Source: Denticeps clupeoides
Lineage: Eukaryota; Chordata; Actinopteri; Clupeiformes; Denticipitidae
Assembly: GCF_900700375.1 (NCBI RefSeq)
Contig: NC_041710.1
Coordinates: 26,051,318 to 26,115,317 of the forward strand
DNA length: 64,000 nucleotides
Direction of reading: 5' to 3'
The notes beneath the pieces are model-generated. The model did not search any database. It saw only the letters and a list, made by a program, of their open reading frames with translations, and was not told the origin of the DNA. The position numbers were made by a program, and so were the translations under genes. Positions 10,773 to 21,626 of the stretch are shown here, piece after piece; position 1 is the stretch's first letter, and each line of letters begins with the position of its first letter.

Positions 10773-13700
10773 GTGTGTGTACATACACTTATTTGAATAT
10801 ATATACGCATATATACAATTGCAGCAGGTCTATGGAGCATTTTAGGGAGAAAAAAAAAAAAGAATACCTGATGAGCCCACCACACCATCAGATAGGAGAA
10901 GAACGCAATCCAACAGATAGAGCCAATAAAGGTAAAGGGGAAGAATTTCCTTGAGGTCTATAAGAGAAACAAGTGTCACATGAGTGTCATTAACTTTGTG
11001 TATGATCAATGATTAATAAGGCTCATAATGATCTTTTCCTTCATCCATACAAAATAATAATATAAGTAGGCTTTAAACAGGTGAAGGAGACTCAACAAAA
11101 CAATAAAAGGGGGATTTACAACTGTTATCTGGACAAAATGACTGTAAATGACTGTTATTGAATGTTCAGAGGCCAACACTCACATCTTTCCTGACGTCTG
11201 GCAGCGTGAGCCACAGTGGGAAGACAATAGGGAAAATGAACAGGTACATGAGTCTGTTACGAGTGGTGTCTGGCCATGCCAAACTGAGAGGCTGGTCTTC
11301 ATCCTCCTCTTGCTCATTCTGTAACACATGAAAACATTCATTGTGAGGGATAAATGAGACAATGTGTTACTGATATATCATAATTTATATTATATTATAT
11401 TATATTATATTATATTATATTATATTATATTATATTATATTATATTATATTATATTGATCTGGAGTGACTTACCGCCTCTCCGCCCACACTGCCATTCAT
11501 GGGTGGGGTCACTTCTACCTCCACATTACTGCTGTTAGGAAGATTTTTGTCTGTAGACAGAAAAAGGGAACTAAGATTTGTTTCAAGCAATATTTCAAAT
11601 AAATAAATAAGTAGAAGATGAAATTGAACCGTTCCTTTTTTTTTTACATCACTCACCTACACCATTAGCCTCATCTTGGCATTTCTTCTTTGCTATCTTG
11701 TGAAGAAAAGATGCTTTTTCTTTGAATTTCCCTTAAACAGAAGTAATTTAATTGAATGAGATGCTGTAGTCATGTGAGTAGTCAGGGGCATATTTAATAA
11801 GATTTGTGGCTATAAGCGAGACAGCATCAGTGACAGAAAAGCATAAACTGAGAAGTAATGAAAGTAGCCAATTGCGTGTTACCTTCACTCAGAGGGTCCA
11901 GAGTGTGGATCATTAGCTGGAAGATGCTGTTTCTCATCAGCGTGTTGTGCAGTGAGGCTGAGCTGCCTCCCCTCTGCAGACGAGGCTTAGCCTGCAGACA
12001 TTTCAAATTGAACAATGATAGCAGAGGCAAGGCCAATGGTACCAAAATCAAAGTATTATTTATAGCATTTGCTTTTTTTAGATGAGGTTACAATAACCGC
12101 AGCTACAATTTTGGTCTTAATTAAATAATTAATCATCTTCAGGCATATATAACATATATAACATCTAAGTATATACATACATAATACATATTATAACAGG
12201 TGCCTGAGATAACATATGGCTTCCACAAAATAGGTCAACTTATTTTTATTATAACTTCTAGAAAAAATTGTAACAATATAACTTTGTAATTTTTAGGAAA
12301 CAAATTCGAAACCCACCGAGAGCTTGTTCTCATCATCTCCACCCCCTTGGATTTCCTATAAAAAGTCAAAAAGAATACATGTGTATGTGTCAAGCAAACA
12401 GGAGCAAATAGACAAAAATCTCTACATTTACGAGTCCTGTGTAGCTCAGAATGATTGTTTTAAATGATTTACAATGCCGATCAGTCCTGTAAAGGGAAAT
12501 CTGCAGTCAGGGGCCAACAGGTCCAGTCCCAGAAGTCTACAGACTTTTACTATCTAACTTGACATTGCATTGAACATGAGCCACTGACTTCTACAGTCAT
12601 ACGGACATATCTTATTCTATGTTTGGCCAATAGAAACCAGCAGCTTTAGGACATATACAGTACAGAATGTTTTTGTCTTGCTCAGTTCAGCTCAAAAACT
12701 ACAAGAATTTCCAATATGATACCATAGCAAGCAGTATTGTTAGTAATGGTGGGACAAGTGCAAATTATGATGCACATGGTTTAAGGTAGGATGTTCTCCC
12801 TTGTGTAATGGAGCTGGAATATAATGGCCAATGGTTTCATATTGGCATGTTAATTATGTATAAATAGATCAGCTGTATAAGTAGGTGCATCAAAAAAGAT
12901 GTGAAAAGTTTATGGAAAAAATAATATGGATAAGGACATTTGTCAGTAGAAATGCTTGACTTTTATTAAACAGCTTTCATAACAACCTCAGAGAGAAAAA
13001 AAGCCACTTATGCTGTTGGTCTGTTCTGTTAGCACAAATGAATGTTTAGGCCTGCCACATATATAGTGCAATAATGTTTCCATGTATGAGACCATGTATA
13101 GAGCTTGAACGCAATCTGACCTAAATTCTACTAATAAGATGAAGGTTATATGAGATTACTAAATTTGACTTCAAGAACACCAGGAGGATACACAAGGACA
13201 TTTTTGGGCCAAGAGGCAGGCACTATCTGCTGCACATGAGCAGGGTAACTGTAATTGGCTCTGCCTGTGGTGAAGTTTAAGACACTGCACGTTCTGCTGA
13301 TGCTGCTTTCCAGTGTATCACTCTACAACTGGGTAATACCCCGCAGCCTCCAGCCTCAAACCTACCCCCCAATAAGAATAGTCAGCCAACAAGATGTTTC
13401 AACACACAAACAAACACACACCCTATAGGGCACATCGCTCACATTGCTCACATTGATTTAAAATAAGCAGTATTAGTTACAAACTGCGTTATATTTGCAT
13501 GGTTAAATGTGAGAACCCTTTATATTGTTCATATCATTTATATTTATGTAATGTAGTGGACATTAGTATAAACAAACAATATCAACTTTCAAGTTCAATA
13601 TTTTTTATGCAAGTAGCTGCAAATAGTGCATAATCTAGAACTGAAGACTGGCTAAAGAAAGTAAAGCCAACTAAAATCAAACACAGTGCACTTAAATTTT

Positions 13701-15584
13701 TATGTTACATATGCTAAAGAATGCAAGGACGCTTACATAAGAGTATTTGGTACAAAGCAAAAGCAGGGCATGGATCTCTGACAAGAACACTGTGCTTGTG
13801 AGTAGCCATGCCTGAGTAAGTGAGCCCGGTGGCTAAAGAGGATTAATTGAAAGAGATAACCACATTTAGCTGAGTGCTTTTCAACTCACACAGCAACCTT
13901 CACAAGGCACAACGTGACATCTGACTGTGGGCCTGCCAACTTTACCTTTCACGGCCCATCAACAGTTAATGCAGGAATCCTACAAATCTGAGGACTTTGC
14001 AAATGGCAGAAAAACATGATCAGATCTAAGGAGTTTTTAAACAGATTGAAATGGCATTGATTCATGTGCATTTGTTTTTCTGTTAACAATACCACTTGTC
14101 TAGATCTTTGATTGTCAGCATTTTGCAAGACTGATTGTTAAATGCATGCAGTAAAGCAACAGTTCAGTAATGAGCATTAGTGTTAGTGCATTGGCACATG
14201 GAGCACATAAGAGAAACAATGTCCCGATTAACAAGTCAGCTGCAGGAGGAATGGTTAGTCACACCACACTTAAGAGTCTTTTTATTTTTTTTTGTGTCGT
14301 CATTCTTAGTAAGTAGTTGATAAGGGATTAAAAGGGCACTGTCCTTTGAATCATAAATCAGGCAATGCGTCAATACCTCCGACGCTCACTTAGAGCCTCA
14401 TGTTGTGTACGAACCAGAGCAGAACAATGGTCAAGTTCAGCAGTGCGTGTATAAAAAAATCGTTTTTCCACTGAGCAGATTGTGATTTCTGGGTGACTGA
14501 GAGGGGCATCTGTCTATCTTTAGGTTTCTAATTGGATTTCAGGCTTTCCTCTGGATTACTTAAGAGCTACTCTTTGCTGCACTAGACAGTAAATCAGCCT
14601 TTGCCTTCAGTAGACAAATGGATGAAGGTTTGCTTGCAACCATCCTCCCTCATGGGTTGTACCTGTGACAAAATTGAAGCCACCTGATATTATTTGACCT
14701 AACCCTATTATGTGCCCACATAGATCTGCTTCTTTTCAAACCTACAGTGCAACGTGTTTTAATGTTGACTTGAATTGTCTGGCTTCACTTGTTCATTATA
14801 TTGGCAGCCTATATTCAAGGTACTGCTTGCTGGAATCATATACTGCAGGCCCATTGAAAAGATCGTGAGATGAGAAATCATGAGACTCATTCTCAGCGTA
14901 TGTACGGTATATGTCCCTGACGTTTGGTGAGGGAGACGTCTACTAAGCTGAAGTAAATATTAACATCCAACTATAGTAGTTCACCTGTGCCCCATATGTA
15001 GTATTGCAAATAACATCAGAAAGTAATGAATCGGACTCCAACTGCACAAAAGAAAGACAACATGTTGGACAGATTGCATAACCCTGCAAGAGGTTTTCAA
15101 TTGTATTCATATTACGATGTACACCCCATTATGCATTACAAAGAACTGCTTGCCGAAACATGAGAACTTATATTTCTTCAATAATCAATGTGAAATGGTG
15201 AGTCAGTTAAAACACATCATGTGGACACCTGAAGAGTAGGTCCAGCATCTCATCACCTCATGCTGCCTGTCCTATGTTAAGAGCTAAGTGAAGAACAACA
15301 GTGGGCAAATGTGGTAAATAGCGTTAAACTGTACACTTTTTCACTGGGCAGGTGGGTCAGAATGTGTGGCTCACTATTCCTTAGCGTATCCTCAATGCAG
15401 CTTGTTTGAAAAGCATTTTCATACCATGCCAGTCACCTCAGAATTTGAGAATAACAAGCCTCAGATTCGTGAAAGCCATTCTGTTGAATCAGGTTTTTTT
15501 TGCCACTAAATCCAGAGTTCCAAACGGAAACCATGAAATGTGCCGCTACGCCTTCTTAAAAGCTTCAAATGAAAGAACGACCCG

Positions 15585-15620
<36 letters not shown>

Positions 15621-16860
15621 CTGACCGGCAATCTGTTGACACCTGATGTGGAGGAACGGTCAGAACGGTTAAGCTGAGGTTGGTTGTGCTCATTAAGTAC
15701 ACTGTGTACAGCCAACCACTTTGACCTGAACTCAAGCCTGACCTACCTCAGTGGCCTTCAACACAGAAAGCGTTTGCACCCCCAGCACATTAAACACCAG
15801 AGAAAGAGAGACGAGAGGAAAGAGAGGTGGATGGGTGTTTCGCTGTTGTTTCGCTTTTTAACGGAGAACCACAGTGGAGAAGCAGTGATGTTCTCTTTCC
15901 AGAGATGACCACACTCACCTTTGGTGCAACTTCTATCTCATCCACCTGATTTCTGTTCATCATGTTCTTGATAAGTTCTTCCACTCCTGCGTTGAACTTC
16001 ATAAACGTCACATAGCACGCGTAGCACGACAGCAGGCAAATACTTTCCACATAGGATATTAAGTTATCCAGGAAGAAAACTATCAGCATGATCAAACCCA
16101 AAATGTAGAAGCTCACATCTCGAAAAAGGGGCCACCAGGTGAGGTTGAGGATCTCACGGGAGAAGAGCGCGCACATCCCTATAACAAACAGGATGTTGAA
16201 TACAGCCGACCCCACAATGGTCCCAATACCGACATTGCTGTGGGAAACGAAAACTCCAATGACGGAGGTGAAGAGTTCGGGTGCAGAGCCCCCCGCGGCC
16301 ATGAAGGTGGCCCCAGCCACGTCATCCGAGATCTGCAGCTTCTCTGTGATGACGGTGAGTGCCGGCACAAAGAACTCATCACACACAATGGCTAAGGCGA
16401 TAAACATGTACAGCATCCCAAACATGTGCAGCACCACTGCGCCCTGCCTGCGCTCCTCAAGACTGAACAGGTCCTCGGGGTAATCCCCATGGCTTTCCAC
16501 TTCTGAAGATGCCATGGCCACAGGATGGTCATGTTCCGAGACACTGCTGTTGGCACCATCTTCAGTGGACAGTAGAGTTCGGTGTGGTACAGGTTCCAAC
16601 TGTAGGCTGGCATCGGACTGAATTGAAGAGGAGGATGAAGACATTGGGGCGAGGAACCAGTACTGATAGTAGGGTGCTATTCTCCACTTTAAGGCACTCC
16701 AGGAGAGGACTGTGCTCAGTGCCACCAGGCTCAGGGCGAAGGCCAGGATTCGGAACGGTCGGAATTTTTTTCTGCGAACATAGCGCTGGAGGCCCCTTGT
16801 GCGTCGAGAATCCAGGGGGGCTTCTCTGGAGCCCAGATGTGTACCAGGAAACAGGGCCAT
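9453..16860 (-). CDS. slc24a2: NCKX2, K+-dependent Na+/Ca2+ exchanger
   Basis: Nine coding exons join in frame: 16860-15919, 12355-12317, 11991-11883, 11731-11657, 11550-11474, 11318-11184, 10957-10868, 10208-10042, 9702-9453, for 627 residues. The family swaps four Na+ for one Ca2+ plus one K+ across the plasma membrane. The two ion-binding alpha repeats are present: [17 protein letters not shown] near residues 183-199 and [17 protein letters not shown] near 502-518. The loop has the NCKX2-type [15 protein letters not shown] and [11 protein letters not shown], and the C-terminus is [11 protein letters not shown]. The start ATG has a good context (ACCATGG). The short exon that in mammals adds about 17 residues after HTLDPLAE is not found here, because the intron is only about 150 bp. 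SLC24A1 is the nearest alternative, but loop and tail favour SLC24A2. Confidence 0.93.
10690..10779. repeat. AT/GT compound microsatellite
   Basis: About 11 AT units are followed by about 34 GT units, with a single interruption near the right end. It lies in an slc24a2 intron about 90 bp from the 10868-10957 exon. Confidence 0.98.
11385..11456. repeat. TTATA pentanucleotide microsatellite
   Basis: About 14 near-perfect TTATA units lie in an slc24a2 intron. On the gene strand the array starts about 16 bases after the donor of the exon ending at 11474. Confidence 0.98.
12356..15918 (-). other. slc24a2 intron 1
   Basis: A 3.6-kb intron after the large first coding exon. I see no SINE, transposon or second coding exon in it. 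A GA repeat lies at 15589-15619. The remainder is unremarkable AT-rich sequence. Confidence 0.7.
15589..15619. repeat. GA microsatellite
   Basis: About 15 GA units in slc24a2 intron 1, near the large first coding exon. Confidence 0.97.
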
Positions 16861-16976
16861 GGTAGATGTGTGTAGAGCAAGTCCAACAGGCTTGGTGTCA
16901 GGCCTATGGTGAAGTGTGCATGATGCTGCTGATTCCTTTTAAACTTCACTGGAGGATCCCTGATGCCGGACAGGAT
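16861..16976 (-). other. slc24a2 5' UTR part of the first coding exon
   Basis: On the minus strand a pyrimidine-poor but plausible acceptor (GGACTGCAG) precedes 16976, suggesting a spliced 5' UTR. No in-frame upstream ATG extends the exchanger protein. Confidence 0.45.
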
Positions 16977-19900
16977 CTGCAGTCCATAAAGGTTTCCTCA
17001 TATTAGACTGCAAAAGATGTCAAAAAAGTTTGTGATAAGCTTTTTTTCAAATCTATAATAAAAATATTACCAAACATTTTATCTTCTTGCACATGCTACA
17101 TAGCTAATGTGATCTGAGGCCTTTATGCCTAAACATAACCACGGTAATATGATTTTGCTGGATGTTTTCTACACAGTAAACACTGCACAGAGAGTCCATG
17201 TTCCTGAAGTTCTAGAAGCAGAACAGAGCCACCAAAACATAACTTGAATGTAATAAGAGAAAAGCCAGATAGGTCCATGGTGGTCCAAGTCTTTTTCATG
17301 ACAGTGGGTAAATCAGCGGGCGACTGTTGCTCCTCATATGTGTTCTTGGGTTCATGTTAAGATGGGGCTGACATAAACCACCTGCCTACCCATGTACTAC
17401 CCATATCGGCTTGTTACCTGGAAAGGGGCGGAGTCGCTGCCATTAACACTGAAGAGTGTCAGTTTTACAGACTTAACACTGAAAGTTTTAAATGTAACTC
17501 TGATTTGGAGTTGACATATACCCTATGTGCAGTGTTAATTTAACTCTGGCATTGTTACTGTGTAGTAAATACAAAAAGACATGCTTGGAACACAATATTT
17601 GAACTTTTTGACAAAGAGGAACATTAAAGATGCCAGGCAAAGAATAGATTCTTTTTCTACCAAACAGCAAGTGGCTTTCAATTTAAACTTCTAAGAAGCT
17701 AAACTGTTTCTGTAACTACACTTGAGACTAACAGTGTTCTTTGCAATAGCAATTGTCATTACTTTTGTTTCCTGATTTTGGACATTGAGCCATTTAGGGT
17801 GCATGCCAAGAGGATGTCCTGACTTGCACATGTGCTGAACGCTAAGAAAGATCAAGATAAGCCACTGGATCAACTTGTAAGATTCGAAACAATGCATTAA
17901 TACAGCTTGGCCTTATTACACAGCATATTCATTTGACTACAATAGTGTTTCTATTGTATCGCATGTTGCATTTATTTATTATATACAATTATATACAATG
18001 TTATTGTGAAGCACTGTTAAATATTAACTGGTTCAATGTTATTTTTTCTTGAAGAATTTATATACACTAAACTCTGAACAAATGACAATATAGCTCTGAA
18101 CCTTGAAGAAGTTACTGTAGTTACACCTTATATAATCTCCATTGTGAATGCTAGGCTATTTATGTTCAATTCCCCTTAATTAACTACAATAATCCCATTG
18201 TTCCCAGATGTGTGACAACCATCTTCTTGCATGATCCTAGAGATCATATGAGGTCATGCCAAGCAATAATCTGCAATCAATTTCTGTCAGATATTTGTTA
18301 AGCAATAATTACAGCATAATTTCATAAATCAAGATTCTCATCTGCACAACGTACATATTGATTAATGACAAGATCTTCTAATTTTAAAATGATGTGTAAA
18401 AAAACAAATAAAAAACATGTTTAAGCTAATTCAGTAGCTAATGCAGTAATTCCACTACCACACAGTAGACAATTTACCATACTCATGGAATTCTAGATAT
18501 ATTTGTTATTTAGAATACATTATTAACAGTTTGCCTAAGGTGAATAATTAGGACACACACCAAAAAGTAAAGCAAACCTGTGAGTGCCGATATCTGTCTG
18601 TTTCTTGCCAGCATCCAACAGTTCGTCATTCACAGGATCCCCCTGCAAAAAGGCAGCTAAATTTCCACAACACAGAATTGCTCAAGCTGCTTCTGCAGTG
18701 GTTGCTTTGAGACTACAGGTTGATCCGACGGTTGCAGGAGCCAAGGAATTACAGACAGGCTCAATCCCACCTTTCCCTCTCTCTCTCCCCCCCCCACTCG
18801 TGCGTGCAAAGAGATCAAATGCGGCGAGGCTGTATCGTGCATCCCGAGGTACAAGGAGGGGCAGTAATGGCAGCACCTGCCACACCCCCACACCCCCACT
18901 GTCTCAGCCAGGATGGTGCGGGATCGTGAACAGTGTTCCAGGGTCTCATAAATTCACCATCAGCAGTGAATGTAAAACCTTACCCGTTACCTCATGTCAA
19001 ATTGTGTTTTCATAAATTCTGAGAGTACATAATTAATAATGCTTATTTTGAGTTGGGCTCATAAGTAAGGTGCTGCATGGCATCTCTGTATCAATTCAAG
19101 ACATGGATGTTCAAAACGTGTTCCTTGTTAGGTGATAAAGCTTGAGCTCCTTGCCTTGGCATAGAGGCTTAAGGCAGACTCTGACCTTTGCCCTTTAACA
19201 GGTTCCCAGCTATATTTAGACAAAGACCTGCCCCGAGATGTCCTGGACATTGTGCACATTATGTAATCTGCCAGTGTTCACTGCTGACTGAATCTGCACC
19301 ATCCCCCCAAAATATTCATTTTCTTCTGTGAGTCGAAATGAATGGTAGGAACAGGAAGCAGAACATGGGCACATGCGCCACCAGCAGGGACGTGGCACGC
19401 AGTAATGCCCTGCGGAGAGCAATAGATTAATGCATCTTTGTTAAAGACAAGATTAGGACCTGTAAGTGCTAAAGCTGCTGCCTGCCTTTATATAGTTGCC
19501 TTGCAGCCTTGTATGGGTGCTGGCTAACTGAACCTGACCCTTACAGCGCTGAGGACATTTCATCTTATCAGTTTAGTCCTTCACCTGCCTTGTTGTGGGA
19601 AATGGGACAACGATTGGGCCGTGACACTCTAGAGCAAAGGAGTAAAAGTTGGCAAATTCAAATAAATAATCATTCTGATTATTATTTACTTTTTGTGACT
19701 TATTATTACTACAATTATTACTATTTATTACTTCATTGTGGAAGTGTCATAGAACTACAGTAAACAATGGGATATTCTCATTTATCATTTTTCCTATAAT
19801 TATGTCTCTCACTGACAGTTAATATTCAGCAAATGCTCTCATCAGGGGCAATTTAGCACAAGCTTTTGTTGGACATGTTTCTTTGAAACATCTGTTCACT

Positions 19901-20097
19901 CTTCCAAAACCAAAATCACACTTTCTGCAGAAGGTTTCATGACAATTGTAGGAATGCTGAATTTAACAATAATGAGGAAATAATGCAAAACAAAAAAAAA
20001 ATGCAATACAGATGTGGTGGACTATTTGTCCTGTTGAAAAGGACTCTGAATGTCACAAAGCTCCATCTTTCACAGATCAATGACAGCAGTACAGTAT
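16977..20097. other. Intergenic stretch upstream of slc24a2
   Basis: No recognised coding exon. The region probably holds the slc24a2 promoter and any non-coding first exon, but nothing marks them. Short open frames around 18584-19015 overlap on both strands and resemble no protein I know. A C-rich run lies near 18785-18797. Confidence 0.5.
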
Positions 20098-20105
20098 AAC
20101 CAATG

Positions 20106-20302
20106 GTGGTAGTAGCCTAGTGGGTAACACACTCGCCTATGAACCAGAAGACCCGGGTTCGAATCCCACTTACTTCCATTGTGTCCCTGAGCAAGACACT
20201 TAACCCTAAGTTGCTCCAGGGAGACTGTCCCTGTAACTACTGATTGTAAGTCGCTCTGGATAAGGGCGTCTGATAAATGCTGTAAATGTAAATGTAAATG
20301 TA
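20106..20302 (+). repeat. SINE family A, full-length, with target duplication
   Basis: This complete copy runs from GTGGTAGTAGCC to the TGTAAA tail. It is flanked by an 8-bp direct repeat AACCAATG (20098-20105 and 20303-20310), showing insertion by target-primed reverse transcription and limited age. Confidence 0.95.
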
Positions 20303-21040
20303 AACCAATGCCTGTAATCTCTGTGACAATTGCTTAGCACACCATATGGAATAAGTAGAGGTGAATTCAGAGTTCAAAGGTGATCCCAGTCACTGGTCTG
20401 ATCTGAGAACTTGCTGGTTTAACCATGTTATTCCAAACCTGTATGGACTTGGGGCAAACTCAGTTCTAAACGTGACACTTGGCAATGCATGATGGCACCT
20501 TTATTTCCCAATGGGAAAGTGATGGAGATATGAGACCCAGAAGATGAGTTCTAATCCTGTTTTAATCACGGCAGGATTTCAGAGAGGGAGGCAGAGGCTC
20601 TAAATCTTGTCAGATTACCACGGGGAGGAGGTGGGGTTGTGTAAGATAGTGCACTTGAGGTGATGTGACCATACGGTCAGATTGGCCAGCACGACACTGG
20701 GGATATTCAGCAGGTGTGTCATATTTTTGTTAAAAATAGTAGTTAGTTGAAATGGCAGGTTAAACACCTGCCGAGATGCACCTTGTTTTATGCTGCCACA
20801 AGCACAAAGGAAAATACAAAAACGATGGTGGCTTTTGGAGACCTGCTTTTCGGCACCTGCTGTTTTGGCATCATGACAGGCCCAGGCACTCACAGATGGC
20901 AGGCAGGGAGATGTAAGCACGACATTGAACGCCACGATTCAGAGCCATGAGTACCTTGCTGACCCTCAGTTCAGAGCAGGCTACTGCACTCCACACACCA
21001 GTTTAATAGTTCAGTCCATCCAACGGCATAAAGCTCAGGT

Positions 21041-21041
<1 letters not shown>

Positions 21042-21098
<57 letters not shown>
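21042..21098 (+). repeat. Poly-G run of about 57 bases
   Basis: An uninterrupted run of G in otherwise ordinary intergenic DNA upstream of saraf. Its length is uncertain because long homopolymers are often misread. Confidence 0.9.
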
Positions 21099-21099
<1 letters not shown>

Positions 21100-21147
21100 C
21101 CATAAGCACGTAGTACAGACTAATTTCCGAATCCATCAACTGTCAAG

Positions 21148-21169
21148 GGTTAGGGTTAGGGTTAGGGAA
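21148..21169 (+). repeat. Short interstitial telomere-like repeat
   Basis: Three and a half tandem copies of the vertebrate telomere unit (AGGGTT) lie about 50 bp to the right of the poly-G run. It is short enough to be chance or repair-derived. Confidence 0.8.
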
Positions 21170-21205
21170 GTACCCTTCAGCAAGGTTGTATCACAACACA
21201 CTGCT

Positions 21206-21356
21206 CATGATGGGTTAAATGCAGAGGTCACATTTTGTGACAAATGAGAATGGCAGTAAACAACTCATTATGAAGTGAAAGCGATGCAGCCATGAAAGGC
21301 GCCCAGGGAGCAGTGCGGAACCTCAAGATGTGGCACCGGTGCGGAATTCTAACCTT
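21206..21356. repeat. Two opposed SINE family B fragments, degraded
   Basis: 21206-21240 resembles the family-B 3' body in plus orientation (GGGTTAAATGCAGAGG). 21270-21356 resembles the body in minus orientation (GCAGCCATGAAAGGCGCCCA and GTGGCACCGG). Both are poor copies. Confidence 0.55.
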
Positions 21357-21626
21357 ACGTTTATGAGTACGTATTTTCCCGTAGTCCTTTAATGTAGTCC
21401 TAGAATGTAGCTGAAGTAATCAATACTTTGTTTTGCATTAGGAATGTGACGCTGATAATTCGCTGCTACGTTACTCCTAACCACCAGGGGGCGATCGGAA
21501 AACAGCTCGCCGACAGAAGAGGAATAGGGACGACGCGGAAACTGGTGATAAGTTCCGCGTCGTGCTTTTCTCTGCTGGTTATAAGTTTCCTGATTTTCTC
21601 TGCTGGTTATTAATCTTTTATAAACG

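Noticed and set aside
10558-10888. Open frames coding long His-Thr repeats
   Set aside because: They are translations of the GT/AT microsatellite and not genes.
16139-16865. Plus-strand frames across the first slc24a2 exon
   Set aside because: They are antisense shadows of the exchanger coding sequence.
18584-19015. A 143-codon plus-strand frame
   Set aside because: It overlaps several frames on both strands, has low-complexity C-rich parts, and resembles no known protein.
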